Positions 16,391 through 23,777 of a stretch of 64,000 nt of DNA are shown piece after piece. Where the stretch lies: contig NZ_CP059322.2 in assembly GCF_013694245.2 (NCBI RefSeq), positions 5,153,001 through 5,217,000 of the forward strand, written 5' to 3'. Position 1 is the first letter of the stretch. Every line of letters starts with the position of its first letter. The translations under genes were made by a program, and so were the position numbers. Below the pieces are notes generated by a model that was given only the letters and a program-made list of their open reading frames with translations, was not told where the DNA came from and searched no databases. The stretch comes from Micromonospora ferruginea (lineage in GTDB: Bacteria > Actinomycetota > Actinomycetes > Mycobacteriales > Micromonosporaceae).

Positions 16391-17682
16391 CAGGAGCCGG
16401 CGGCGAGCTGGTCGACCTTGTCCGCGGCGGCGCCGAGGGCGTCGGGCACCGGCTTCTTACCGAAGATCACCGACTCGGAGTACGCGTCGCGGAACGCCTG
16501 CCAGACGGCCACCGAGTTCGGCACGTTCGGCACCTCGACCGTCCGGGCCGCCTGGTCGGCGAACGCCTGGTAGGCCGGGTTCTTGGCGAAGTAGTCGGGG
16601 TAGGCGGTCGCCAGGTCGGTGCGCAGCGGCATCTGGCCGGTCTTGGCCAGCAGCGCGCCGTCCTGCTCCTTGCTGGTGGCGAAGCGCATCACGTCCCAGG
16701 CGGTGGCGCGGTTCTTGCAGGCGGAGTACATCGCGACGTTCTTCGCGTCGCTGAACGTGCGGATCTGGTCGGCCGGCTTGCCGGTGGAGGTCGGCACCGG
16801 CACCGCGCCCCACTTCACCTTGTTGCCGTACACCGAGATCGCCCACGGGCCGACGATGGCCATGGCGGCCTTGCCGTCGGCGAACGAGTCGCCGTTGTAC
16901 TTCTCCTTCGGGGCGAGCCCCTCGGTGTAGAGCGTCTTCCAGAACTCCGCGACCCGCTGGCCCTCCGGCGAGTCGAACTGGGCCTTGCCCCCCTCGACCA
17001 GTTGCTTGCCGCCGGTCTCGGCGGCGAACAGCGGGTAGAAGTCGAACCAGGACTGGAAGAACTCGCTGGTCGGCGCCGGGTAGATGGCGGCCTGGGCGGC
17101 GCCCGAAGACTTGATCTTCCGAGCGGCGGCGAGAAACTGGTCGTACGTCGCCAGCGGGGGCCGCTCCGGGTCGAGGCCGGCCTTGGCGAAGATCTCCTTG
17201 TTGTAGAAGATCATCACCGGGTTGGACTTCCAGGGGAGCTGGTAGAACTTGCCGTCCGGCGACTTGTACTGGTCCGCCGTCTGGCCGGTGCGCTCGGCGA
17301 TGTAGGCGGCGCCGCCGTCGAACGAGTCCAGGGCGACCAGGCCGCCCTGCTTCTGGAACTGCGGCACGGCCGCCGGCGCGGTGTTGAAGATCAGGCAGGG
17401 CGCGTTGCCGGCGGTGATGGCGGCCCCGATCACCTCTTCCGAGCTGGTGCCCGCCGGGATCTCCTGGGCGTTGATCTTCTGGTCGGCGTGCTGCGCGTTC
17501 CACGCCTCGACCATCGCCTTGCCCCAGGCCAGTTCCTCCTGGTTGTTGGAGAGCCAGACGTCGATCGGCCCACGGGCGGCGTTGGCCTCGGCGGCGTCGC
17601 CGCCACCACCGCCGCTGCCGTCGCAGCCCGCGGTGACGGCGAGCGCGGCGGTCAGCAGCAGGGCCGGGAGAGTACGTTTCAT
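16390..17682 (-). CDS. Sugar ABC transporter solute-binding lipoprotein
   Basis: A 430-residue family-1 extracellular solute-binding protein. The lipoprotein signal ends in AVTAGC (cysteine near residue 20), followed by a short Gly linker. The body has the usual two-lobe pattern, including the hinge-region motif DGKAAMAIVGPWAISVYGNK (near 290-310) and many aromatic residues for sugar stacking (KFYQLPWKSNPVMIFYNKEI). It delivers the sugar to the MalF/MalG-type permeases encoded next. Its ATG overlaps the stop of the LacI gene by four bases (ATGA), showing that the regulator heads the operon. Confidence 0.93.
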   Translation of the reverse strand: MKRTLPALLLTAALAVTAGCDGSGGGGGDAAEANAARGPIDVWLSNNQEELAWGKAMVEAWNAQHADQKINAQEIPAGTSSEEVIGAAITAGNAPCLIFNTAPAAVPQFQKQGGLVALDSFDGGAAYIAERTGQTADQYKSPDGKFYQLPWKSNPVMIFYNKEIFAKAGLDPERPPLATYDQFLAAARKIKSSGAAQAAIYPAPTSEFFQSWFDFYPLFAAETGGKQLVEGGKAQFDSPEGQRVAEFWKTLYTEGLAPKEKYNGDSFADGKAAMAIVGPWAISVYGNKVKWGAVPVPTSTGKPADQIRTFSDAKNVAMYSACKNRATAWDVMRFATSKEQDGALLAKTGQMPLRTDLATAYPDYFAKNPAYQAFADQAARTVEVPNVPNSVAVWQAFRDAYSESVIFGKKPVPDALGAAADKVDQLAAGS

Positions 17683-18752
17683 GTCTGCTCCGATCGGGAC
17701 GGTGCGGGCGGACGACGCCGCTGGGCGGGTGGTGCCGGTGGTGGTGCGGTGGAGGCGCGGACGACGAGCGGCGCGGGCGGCGTGGGCACGTCGGCCACGG
17801 ACTCGCCGTCGATGAGGTGGAGCAGGGCGTGCGCGGCCGCCCGACCCCACTCGAACGGGTCGGTGCGCACGGTGGTCAGCGGTGGACTGACGTAGCCGGC
17901 CAGCTCGGCGTCGTCGAACCCGGTCACCGACAGCCGCCCCGGCACGTCGACACCGAGTTCCCGGGCCACCGCGAGCCCGGCGATGGCCATCAGGTCGTTG
18001 GCGTACACGATCGCGGTCGGCGGCTCGGCCCGGTCGAGCAACGCACGGGTGGCCTGCGCGCCACCGGCCGCCGAGAAGTCCGACGTCACGCACAGGTCGG
18101 CGGGCAGATCGGCGTCCGCCAGCGCCCGCTCCCAGGCCAGCCTGCGGACCCGCCCGTGCAGGAAGTGGTCCGGCCCGGCGACGTGCGCGATCCGGCGGTG
18201 CCCCAGCTCGACCAGGTGGGCCACCGCCGCGGCGATGCCCGGCCGGTCGTCGATCAGCAACGCCGGCCAGCGGCTGGGCGTCATCGGCCTGGCGATCGTC
18301 ACCGCCGGCAGCCCGAGCTTTTCCAGCAGGGCGAGCCGTGGGTCGTCCACCCGCAGGTCGAGCAGGAAGACCCCGTCCACCCGGCCGTCGGCGGCCAGCC
18401 GTCGGTAGCCCGCCTCCTCGGTCTCCTCCGGCACCACCTGGAGGACCAGTGCCTGACCCCGGTCGGACAGGGTCCGCTCCACGCCGGCGATGAAGGCGGG
18501 GAAGAACGGGTCCGCGCCGAGCAACTCGGGCGGGCGGGCGATCACCAGACCGACCGCGAAGGCCCGCGAGGCGGACAGGGCACGGGCCCGGTGGCTCGGC
18601 TCCCAGCCCAGCGCGCGGGCGGCGGTGAGGATCCGTTCCCGCGTCTCGTCGGCCACCCCCGGCCGGCCGTTGAGCGCGAAGGACACCAGACCCTTCGAGA
18701 CGCCGGCCGCCTGGGCGACGTCACGGATCGTCGGTCGACCTGGCCGGGTCAC
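17679..18752 (-). CDS. LacI-family transcriptional repressor of the sugar operon
   Basis: A 357-residue regulator. The N-terminal HTH is TIRDVAQAAGVSKGLVSFAL (residues 8-27), followed by the hinge helix and a periplasmic-binding-like effector domain (IDDRPGIAAAVAHLVELGHR, TGFDDAELAGYVSPPLTTV). The C-terminal ~40 residues are a Pro/Ala/Arg tail. The GTG start at 18752 begins the canonical MTRPGRPTIRDVA. It is the first gene of the six-gene operon and a palindromic site lies 20 bp upstream of it, so it probably represses itself and the operon until the imported sugar or a product is present. Confidence 0.93.
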   Translation of the reverse strand: MTRPGRPTIRDVAQAAGVSKGLVSFALNGRPGVADETRERILTAARALGWEPSHRARALSASRAFAVGLVIARPPELLGADPFFPAFIAGVERTLSDRGQALVLQVVPEETEEAGYRRLAADGRVDGVFLLDLRVDDPRLALLEKLGLPAVTIARPMTPSRWPALLIDDRPGIAAAVAHLVELGHRRIAHVAGPDHFLHGRVRRLAWERALADADLPADLCVTSDFSAAGGAQATRALLDRAEPPTAIVYANDLMAIAGLAVARELGVDVPGRLSVTGFDDAELAGYVSPPLTTVRTDPFEWGRAAAHALLHLIDGESVADVPTPPAPLVVRASTAPPPAPPAQRRRPPAPSRSEQT

Positions 18753-18771
18753 CGGCGCCTCCTCGCGTTAC

Positions 18772-18783
18772 TAAACCGGTTTA
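18772..18783. promoter_or_regulatory. LacI-type operator of the sugar operon
   Basis: TAAACCGGTTTA is a perfect 12-bp palindrome with the central CG typical of LacI-family operators. It lies 20 bp upstream of the lacI-type gene, which is transcribed to the left, and would overlap its promoter. Confidence 0.75.
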
Positions 18784-18945
18784 AGCAACGGAGGTTAGAC
18801 CCGTTCCACCGACTCCACAACAGGAAGCAGTCGATGGATGCGCGACGGTCCGGCGGCAGGTCAACGCGTCGGGCGGGTGGGTCGGGGCCGGCGGCGGTGG
18901 AAGCCGGAAGCCCCGCGTGGGGAGGTTCCGGTAGCCTGGGCGGGC

Positions 18946-19017
18946 GGGCCGCTAGCTCAATGGCAGAGCTGTGGACTTTTAATCCATAGGTTCAGGGTTC
19001 GAGTCCCTGGCGGCCCA
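18946..19017 (+). tRNA. tRNA-Lys (anticodon TTT)
   Basis: Complete cloverleaf: acceptor GGGCCGC/GCGGCCC, D arm GCTC...GAGC, anticodon stem GTGGA/TCCAT around loop CTTTTAA (anticodon TTT), T arm CAGGG/CCCTG with TTCGAGT. Discriminator A; the CCA is not encoded. A TAGCCT -10-like box lies about 9 bp upstream. Confidence 0.97.
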
Positions 19018-19065
19018 CTCCTCCGCAGGTCAACGACTTCGCGCCGCGTGGCACAACCCTCCTGA

Positions 19066-19082
19066 GGTACACTTTTCTGTAC
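19066..19082. promoter_or_regulatory. Putative YefM autoregulatory operator
   Basis: GTACACTTTTCTGTAC holds inverted GTACA/TGTAC half-sites six bases apart, just upstream of the antitoxin. YefM-type antitoxins are known to bind palindromes with a TGTACA core, so this fits autoregulation by the antitoxin-toxin complex. Confidence 0.6.
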
Positions 19083-19099
19083 TTGCCATGGAGGTGATC

Positions 19100-19375
19100 A
19101 TGCGGACCGTGAACTTCACCCAGCTACGGCAGAACCTGGCCGCCGAACTCGACAGCGTCATCAACGACGCCGAGGAAGTGGTGGTGACCCGATCCGGCCA
19201 CGAGCCCGTGGTGATCGTGCCGCTTGCGGAGTACGAGTCGATGAAGGAAACCGAATACCTTCTGCGCAACCCGAGCAACGCCGGCGCGCTACGCCGGTCG
19301 ATGGCGGAGTTGGAGAAGGGTGATGCGGCCGAGCGGGACCTGATCGACCCGACCACCGTCCGGGACGTCGCGTGA
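19100..19375 (+). CDS. yefM: Phd/YefM-family antitoxin
   Basis: A 91-residue antitoxin. The N-terminal half is the conserved Phd/YefM fold (MRTVNFTQLRQNLAAELDSV, then VVVTRSGHEPVVIVPLAEYE), which dimerises and binds DNA. The C-terminal ~40 residues (LRNPSNAGALRRSMAELEKG) are the toxin-wrapping tail. The ATG at 19100 is chosen over the in-frame ATG at 19088 because GGAGGTGATC directly precedes it, an almost perfect anti-Shine-Dalgarno match. The stop overlaps the toxin start by four bases (GTGA). Confidence 0.93.
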   Translation: MRTVNFTQLRQNLAAELDSVINDAEEVVVTRSGHEPVVIVPLAEYESMKETEYLLRNPSNAGALRRSMAELEKGDAAERDLIDPTTVRDVA

Positions 19376-19629
19376 GGCTGGTCTTCACTGCGACAGCGTG
19401 GAGCCAGTACCTTAGCCACACGGACCGAAAGCTGGTCAGGCGCATCAATGACCTGATCGCGGACGTGATGCGCAACGGATACGAGGGCATCGGCAAGCCA
19501 GAGCCTCTCCGGGGAGAGCTGTCCGGCTTCTGGTCCCGACGGATCGACCGTGAACACCGGCTGGTGTATCGGATCTCCAAGGAAGACGTCGAGATCATCG
19601 CCTGCCGCTACCACTACGGCGACCGGTAG
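19372..19629 (+). CDS. yoeB: Txe/YoeB-family toxin (ribosome-dependent mRNA endonuclease)
   Basis: An 85-residue RelE-superfamily toxin which, in this family, cuts mRNA at the ribosomal A site. Conserved features are FTATAWSQYL at the start, GKPEPLRGELSGFWSRRID in the middle, and the catalytic C-terminus with HRLVYRI and CRYHYGDR, where Glu, Arg, His and Tyr side chains form the active site. It is translationally coupled to the antitoxin. All expected residues are there, so the toxin appears intact. Confidence 0.94.
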   Translation: MRLVFTATAWSQYLSHTDRKLVRRINDLIADVMRNGYEGIGKPEPLRGELSGFWSRRIDREHRLVYRISKEDVEIIACRYHYGDR

Positions 19630-19922
19630 CGAAAACATAGGCCGGCGGCATCGGGACAGAAGCCTGACCAGGACCGCCGGCCGAGGTACGCCATCGACCT
19701 GTCGCCCGCGACCTGGTGAGCCACCTCGCCCGGTATCCGGATGCTCCGGCGACGGTGGTCCGGCTCGCCGGCGCCCTCGGGATCCGCGGGGCCTGACCAG
19801 GCGGCCGGAATATCGGCCGCATCGCCTGTCACGGCGGGGAACCGGGCGAAAATCTGTCGCGCCCGTGCCTTAATCTCAGCGCACGACCCCTATCGAGGGG
19901 CCTTGATGCACGGGGAGTGCAA
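19630..19922 (+). other. Gene-free stretch with a possible coding remnant and promoter
   Basis: No intact gene is seen. In one frame 19718-19795 reads VSHLARYPDAPATVVRLAGALGIRGA then stop, preceded by a TGA 40 codons upstream; this has good codon bias and could be the tail of a decayed gene. At 19885-19899 a short hairpin (CCCCT/AGGGG) precedes the ribosome site GGGGAG of the next gene. Confidence 0.3.
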
Positions 19923-21506
19923 ATGAAGCCTTGGCGCCTTCGCGCGCTTGTCACGACCGTGGCCACCGCCGCGGTCGCTCTGTCGATCACGGCTCCGGCC
20001 GGCGCCGCCACCGCGGCCACGCCGGTTCTGGAGGTCACGTCGATCGCCTTCGACCGCACCCAGGTCGACGTCACGCAGGACTACGCCAGTGTCGCTCTGA
20101 CCTGGACGATCACCGACCGGGCCACCAAGGCCCGGAAGATCAACGGTGCGGTCGAGCTGCGCCAGTTCGCCGGCGACCAGCAGGTCGGCCAGCCACGGAC
20201 GGTCAGCTACGACCTGGACTGGGGCGCCGAGGTCCATGGCTCGGGGACGGCGCAGGAGTCCACCTACAGCTTCGACTTCGTCGTGCCGCGCTATTCCTCG
20301 GCGGCGGAGACGGTCTGGCGGGTCACCAAGGTGACCATCGCCGACGACGTCGCCCACGCCCGGACGGTGCGTGACCCGGGTCCGGCGGCGCTCGCCGTGA
20401 CCCAGCTCGTCGACACCGAGGGGCCGGTCGCCGAGCAGCTCTACCTCGACTTCGGCCAGCCGCGCGAGGTCTACGACGACGGTTCCGGGGTGACGTTGCG
20501 CTACCGGACGCAGCTCACCGACGAGAGCGGCTTCAAGCGGGGGAAGCTCACCCTCGCCGGGCCGGGTGGCGTGCGGTTGAGTTCCACCTTCCAGCTCGTC
20601 CAGAGCGGTTCGCAGTGGTCGTGCAACGGCGACGTGTCATACGACCCGACCTGGGTGGGGTGCACGGTCCCGATCGCCGTGCCGGCCGGCTCGGCGTCCG
20701 GCACCTGGCGGGTGGCGCGGGTCGACCTGACCGACCTCTGGGGCAACACCCGGACGATCACCTCGCCCGAGGGGCCGGCGCCGGTCCAGGTGACCCGCAA
20801 CGACGTGGTCAGCGCGACGGACTTCGCGCTCACCGAGTCGCAGGTCAACAACTGGCGCAAGCCGGCGTCGACGGCGCTGACGTTCACGCCGCACGGCGCG
20901 GTCCGGGGCCTGGCCTCGGTCGACCTCGATCTGTCCCGGTGCTCGCAGCCGTCGCACACGCCCGTGGTGCGCGCGGACGGCTCGATCTCGGTGGAGATCG
21001 TGCTGCAGTCGAGCTGGGTGAGTTCCTGCGAGATCAACGGGGTCAAGCTGACCGACGGGGCGGGCAACATCGCGCTCTACGGCACCACGTACGGCGCTTC
21101 CGACCTCGGGCTCACCGTCGCCCGCGTGCCGGACGAGAAGACCCCGGTGGTGCTGTCGGCGAAGCTGTCCAAGGAAACCTGGACGTCCCAGGAGACCGAG
21201 GACGCGTGGGGGCTCGGCTTCGACGTCACGGTCGAGGTCGACGACTTCGCCCCGATCTCGGGCTACAGCGCGACGATCTACGACAGCGAGGGTGTCTCGC
21301 GGGGCGGCATGTACGGCGGTCAGAGCGACGACGGCACCGGGGTCTTCCACCTGGCCGTGTCGACCGGGCGGCTGGCGCCCGGGCGCTACACGATCGGCTT
21401 CTCGCTGACCGACGAGGCCGGGAACAGCAGCAGCTGGAGTTACCCGAACAACGCCGGCAACCCGATCCCGACCGGTCCGCTGGTCCTGACCGTGGTCGCC
21501 GACTGA
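19923..21506 (+). CDS. Secreted multidomain Ig-like protein, unknown function
   Basis: A 527-residue exported protein with a Sec signal peptide (residues 1-32; LVTTVATAAVALSITAPAGA). The mature part consists of about four beta-sandwich units of ~110 residues with recurring phrases: TWRVARVDLTDLWGNTRTI, SCEINGVKLTDGAGNIALY and FSLTDEAGNSSSW. These D-x-x-GN loops are typical of bacterial Ig-like repeats. There is no membrane anchor or LPXTG signal. The ATG at 19923 is chosen because GGGGAG ends six bases upstream; a GTG at 19917 would be too close to it. It is followed by strong terminators. Confidence 0.8.
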   Translation: MKPWRLRALVTTVATAAVALSITAPAGAATAATPVLEVTSIAFDRTQVDVTQDYASVALTWTITDRATKARKINGAVELRQFAGDQQVGQPRTVSYDLDWGAEVHGSGTAQESTYSFDFVVPRYSSAAETVWRVTKVTIADDVAHARTVRDPGPAALAVTQLVDTEGPVAEQLYLDFGQPREVYDDGSGVTLRYRTQLTDESGFKRGKLTLAGPGGVRLSSTFQLVQSGSQWSCNGDVSYDPTWVGCTVPIAVPAGSASGTWRVARVDLTDLWGNTRTITSPEGPAPVQVTRNDVVSATDFALTESQVNNWRKPASTALTFTPHGAVRGLASVDLDLSRCSQPSHTPVVRADGSISVEIVLQSSWVSSCEINGVKLTDGAGNIALYGTTYGASDLGLTVARVPDEKTPVVLSAKLSKETWTSQETEDAWGLGFDVTVEVDDFAPISGYSATIYDSEGVSRGGMYGGQSDDGTGVFHLAVSTGRLAPGRYTIGFSLTDEAGNSSSWSYPNNAGNPIPTGPLVLTVVAD

Positions 21507-21507
21507 C

Positions 21508-21539
21508 GTCCGGCCCGGCCCACCCCGGCCGGGCCGGAC
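21508..21539 (+). terminator. Strong hairpin terminator
   Basis: A 13-bp GC-only inverted repeat GTCCGGCCCGGCC / GGCCGGGCCGGAC with a 6-base loop, one base after the stop codon of the upstream gene. Confidence 0.8.
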
Positions 21540-21555
21540 CGCTCGTCGGCGGGCT

Positions 21556-21595
21556 CGACACTAGGCGCTGGAGTGAACTCCAGCGCCTAGTGTCG
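21556..21595. terminator. 40-bp near-perfect palindrome between convergent genes
   Basis: Arms CGACACTAGGCGCTGGAGT and ACTCCAGCGCCTAGTGTCG pair over 19 bp with only GA between them. It lies between two convergent genes and would form a hairpin in either RNA, so it probably terminates the xylanase transcript. Unlike the neighbouring hairpin it is not GC-only and could belong to a repeat family. Confidence 0.7.
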
Positions 21596-21609
21596 CCGCC
21601 ACGCGGTCG

Positions 21610-23082
21610 TCAGTTGGCGACGAGCCGGAACTGCTGGTTGGCCTGGCCGTTGCAGTCGTAGAGCTGGATCTGCTGGCCGTTGCCGGTGCCCCAGACGTCG
21701 AGGCAGCGACCGGACTGGACGCCGGTGACGGTGCCGTTGGAGTTGACGTTCCATTGCTGGTTGCTCTGCCCGTTGCAGCTGTAGATCTGCACCGCCGCGC
21801 CGTTGCCGGAGCCGGCGGCGTCGAGGCAGCGGGCGCCGCCGTACACCGTCAGTTGCTTGCTTGAGGTGTAGGTCCACTGCTGGTTGGTCTGCCCGTGGCA
21901 GTCGTAGAGCTGCACCCGGGTGCCGTTGGTCTGCGACGAGTTGGGCACGTCCACGCATCGGCCCGACTGGCTGCCGACGATGCGGCTGGCGCCGCCGGAC
22001 GGCGGCGGCGTGGTCGGCCCGGAGGTCGGGGTGGCGGTCGGCGACGCCGTCGGGGTGCCGGTGGGTGCCGGGCCGGCGGCGTTGAGGGCGTTGAGGACCG
22101 AGGTGTACGCGGCCTTCTTGTTGCCGCCGCCGTCGAACAGCAGCGGGCTCTCGTTGGAGCGCCACGAGTCGCTGTCGCGGACACCCCAGACGGTGATGCC
22201 GATGCAGCGCGGCACGTTCAGGCACGCCTGGGTCAGGCCCTGGTACTGGCTGGTGGACGAGTTGGTGACGTCGACCTCGGTCAGCGCCACGTCGACGCCG
22301 AGAGCGGCGAAGCTGGACAGCGTGGTCTGGAAGTTGCTCGGCAGCGAGCTGCCGCCGGTGAAGTGGGTCTGCAGACCGACGCAGTCGATCGGCACGCCCC
22401 GCGACTTGAAGTCCTGGATCATCCGGTAGACACCCTGCGTCTTGCCGTACGACCAGTTCTCGATGTTGTAGTCGTTGTAGCAGAGCTTCACCGACGGATC
22501 CGCCGCCCGCGCGGTGCGGAACGCCACCTCGATCCAGTCGTTCCCGGTGCCCTGCAGGTTCGAGTTACGACGACTGCCGTCCTCGTTGAACGCCTCGTTC
22601 ACCACGTCCCACGCGGCGAGCTTGCCCTTGTAGTGGGCCATCACGCCGTTGATGTGGTTGATCATCGCGTTGCGCAGCGTGCTGCCGCCCATGTTCTGCA
22701 TCCAGCCGGGCTGCTGCGCGTGCCAGGCCAGGGTGTGTCCCCGGACCTTCAGGCCACGCTGGGTCGCCCAGTTGTAGATCTGGTCACCGGCGGAGAAGTT
22801 GAACTGGTTCTGGTTCGGCTCCGTGGCGTCCGGCTTCATCTCGTTCTCGGCCGTGATCATGTTGAACTCACGCGCCGCGATGGTGCTGTAGGTGGAGTCG
22901 TTCAGGCGGCTCGCCGCGATCGCGGTGCCGAAGTAGCGACCCGACTGCGCCGCCGCGGCGCCCAGGGTGGTGGCCGCCTGGGCCGGTCCGGGCACGAACA
23001 GCGCGGCGCCGGCCAAGGCCAGCGACCCGGCGGCAGCGGCCAGCAGTACGCGGTGGCGGTGCCGCCTCAGTGGACGTTCCAT
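21610..23082 (-). CDS. Secreted GH10 endo-beta-1,4-xylanase with CBM13 module
   Basis: A 490-residue secreted xylanase. Signal peptide at residues about 1-37 (twin basic HRHRVLLAAAAGSLALAGAA then AQA). The GH10 TIM barrel spans about 38-340, with the acid/base glutamate in WDVVNEAFNE and the nucleophile in ALTEVDV, plus HTLAWHAQQPGW and ITVWGVRDSDSW. A Thr/Pro linker (340-370) joins a ricin-B-type CBM13 with three QxW-type repeats (QQWTY, QQWNV, QQFRL) that binds xylan. The ATG at 23082 is supported by AGAGGAG four bases upstream. Two regulatory motifs lie in its promoter. Confidence 0.96.
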   Translation of the reverse strand: MERPLRRHRHRVLLAAAAGSLALAGAALFVPGPAQAATTLGAAAAQSGRYFGTAIAASRLNDSTYSTIAAREFNMITAENEMKPDATEPNQNQFNFSAGDQIYNWATQRGLKVRGHTLAWHAQQPGWMQNMGGSTLRNAMINHINGVMAHYKGKLAAWDVVNEAFNEDGSRRNSNLQGTGNDWIEVAFRTARAADPSVKLCYNDYNIENWSYGKTQGVYRMIQDFKSRGVPIDCVGLQTHFTGGSSLPSNFQTTLSSFAALGVDVALTEVDVTNSSTSQYQGLTQACLNVPRCIGITVWGVRDSDSWRSNESPLLFDGGGNKKAAYTSVLNALNAAGPAPTGTPTASPTATPTSGPTTPPPSGGASRIVGSQSGRCVDVPNSSQTNGTRVQLYDCHGQTNQQWTYTSSKQLTVYGGARCLDAAGSGNGAAVQIYSCNGQSNQQWNVNSNGTVTGVQSGRCLDVWGTGNGQQIQLYDCNGQANQQFRLVAN

Positions 23083-23122
23083 GACACTCCTCTGCATCTC
23101 GGAGTTCCCCGTCACCGGTCCT

Positions 23123-23140
23123 GAAACTTTCGGAAACCTA
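23123..23140 (-). promoter_or_regulatory. Xylanase promoter with GAAAGTTTC operator
   Basis: Reading leftwards, TAGGTT (23140-23135) is a -10 box, directly followed by CCGAAAGTTTC; GAAAGTTTC at 23131-23123 is a palindrome (GAAA-x-TTTC). A closely similar motif, CGAAACTTTCG, is one I recall being described upstream of actinomycete xylanase genes as a repressor site. Placement right after the -10 box fits repression. Confidence 0.55.
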
Positions 23141-23169
23141 CCGGTAACTCGGGTGGAACATACTCGGGC

Positions 23170-23199
23170 AGCCGTCATCGGTCAACGTCGATGACGGCT
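23170..23199 (-). terminator. Hairpin terminator after the HxlR gene
   Basis: AGCCGTCATCG / CGATGACGGCT, 11-bp arms with an 8-base loop, 40 bp beyond the stop of the leftward HxlR gene and upstream of the xylanase promoter. Confidence 0.7.
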
Positions 23200-23209
23200 C
23201 CTACGGGCA

Positions 23210-23221
23210 GGAAGCGCTTCC
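23210..23221. promoter_or_regulatory. GGAAGCGCTTCC palindrome
   Basis: A 12-bp perfect palindrome with the central CG of LacI-family operators, similar in design to CebR-type sites. It lies about 130 bp upstream of the xylanase start and 19 bp beyond the HxlR stop, so it could be a distal operator for the xylanase or part of an RNA structure. Confidence 0.4.
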
Positions 23222-23239
23222 GGTAGGGTGCCGAAAATT

Positions 23240-23662
23240 TCAGCGGTCGTCGTACCGCTCGCGGTTGGCGTACACCTCGTCCATGTGCGCCTCGGCCCAG
23301 TCCTTGATGCCACGCGTCAGGGTGTGCAGCGACAGGCCGAGGTCGGTCAGTTCGTAGGTGACGGTCACCGGCACGGTCGGTGTCACGGTGCGGACCACCA
23401 GGCCGTCGCGCTCCAGAGCGCGCAGCGTCTGGGTGAGCATCTTCTGACTGACGCCGGCGAGCCGGCGGGACAACTCCGAGTAGCGCATCACCTGCGGACC
23501 GGCGTCGCCGTTCGGGCCGTCGCGACCGAGCGCGGCCAGGATCAGCGCCACCCACTTGTCGGAGATCCGGTCGAGCAGTTGCCGGCTCGGGCAGGCGGCC
23601 AGGAACGCGTCGTACTCCGCCCTCGCCCGGGCCCGCTTCTCGCTCGCGGTTCGCGTGGCCAT
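23240..23662 (-). CDS. HxlR-family transcriptional regulator
   Basis: A 140-residue winged-helix regulator. The signature CPSRQLLDRISDKWVALILAAL (cysteine near residue 26; the redox-active position in several HxlR proteins) is followed by RYSELSRRLAGVSQKMLTQT, the recognition helix, and TVPVTVTYELTDLG, the wing. The ATG at 23662 is followed by a basic MATRTASEKRARARAE tail. It is divergent from a quinone-oxidoreductase-like gene, the usual target for this family, so it probably senses electrophiles and controls that gene. Confidence 0.93.
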   Translation of the reverse strand: MATRTASEKRARARAEYDAFLAACPSRQLLDRISDKWVALILAALGRDGPNGDAGPQVMRYSELSRRLAGVSQKMLTQTLRALERDGLVVRTVTPTVPVTVTYELTDLGLSLHTLTRGIKDWAEAHMDEVYANRERYDDR

Positions 23663-23777
23663 TGGCCGTTCCTTCCTACCGCCGGGTGCCCTACGCACCT
23701 GGAAGTGCCTACTTCCCGATGGGGAGTTACCCCTCCATCGTGGAGTCGGAGATCGGTCGAGACAAGGAGCAACAGCC

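Noticed and set aside
14590..17682. Missing ATPase taken as a broken ABC transporter
   Set aside because: Actinomycete sugar importers of this type commonly use a shared MsiK-like ATPase encoded elsewhere.
18946..19922. Integrative element at tRNA-Lys
   Set aside because: No integrase, excisionase or repeated tRNA 3' end was seen downstream within the window.
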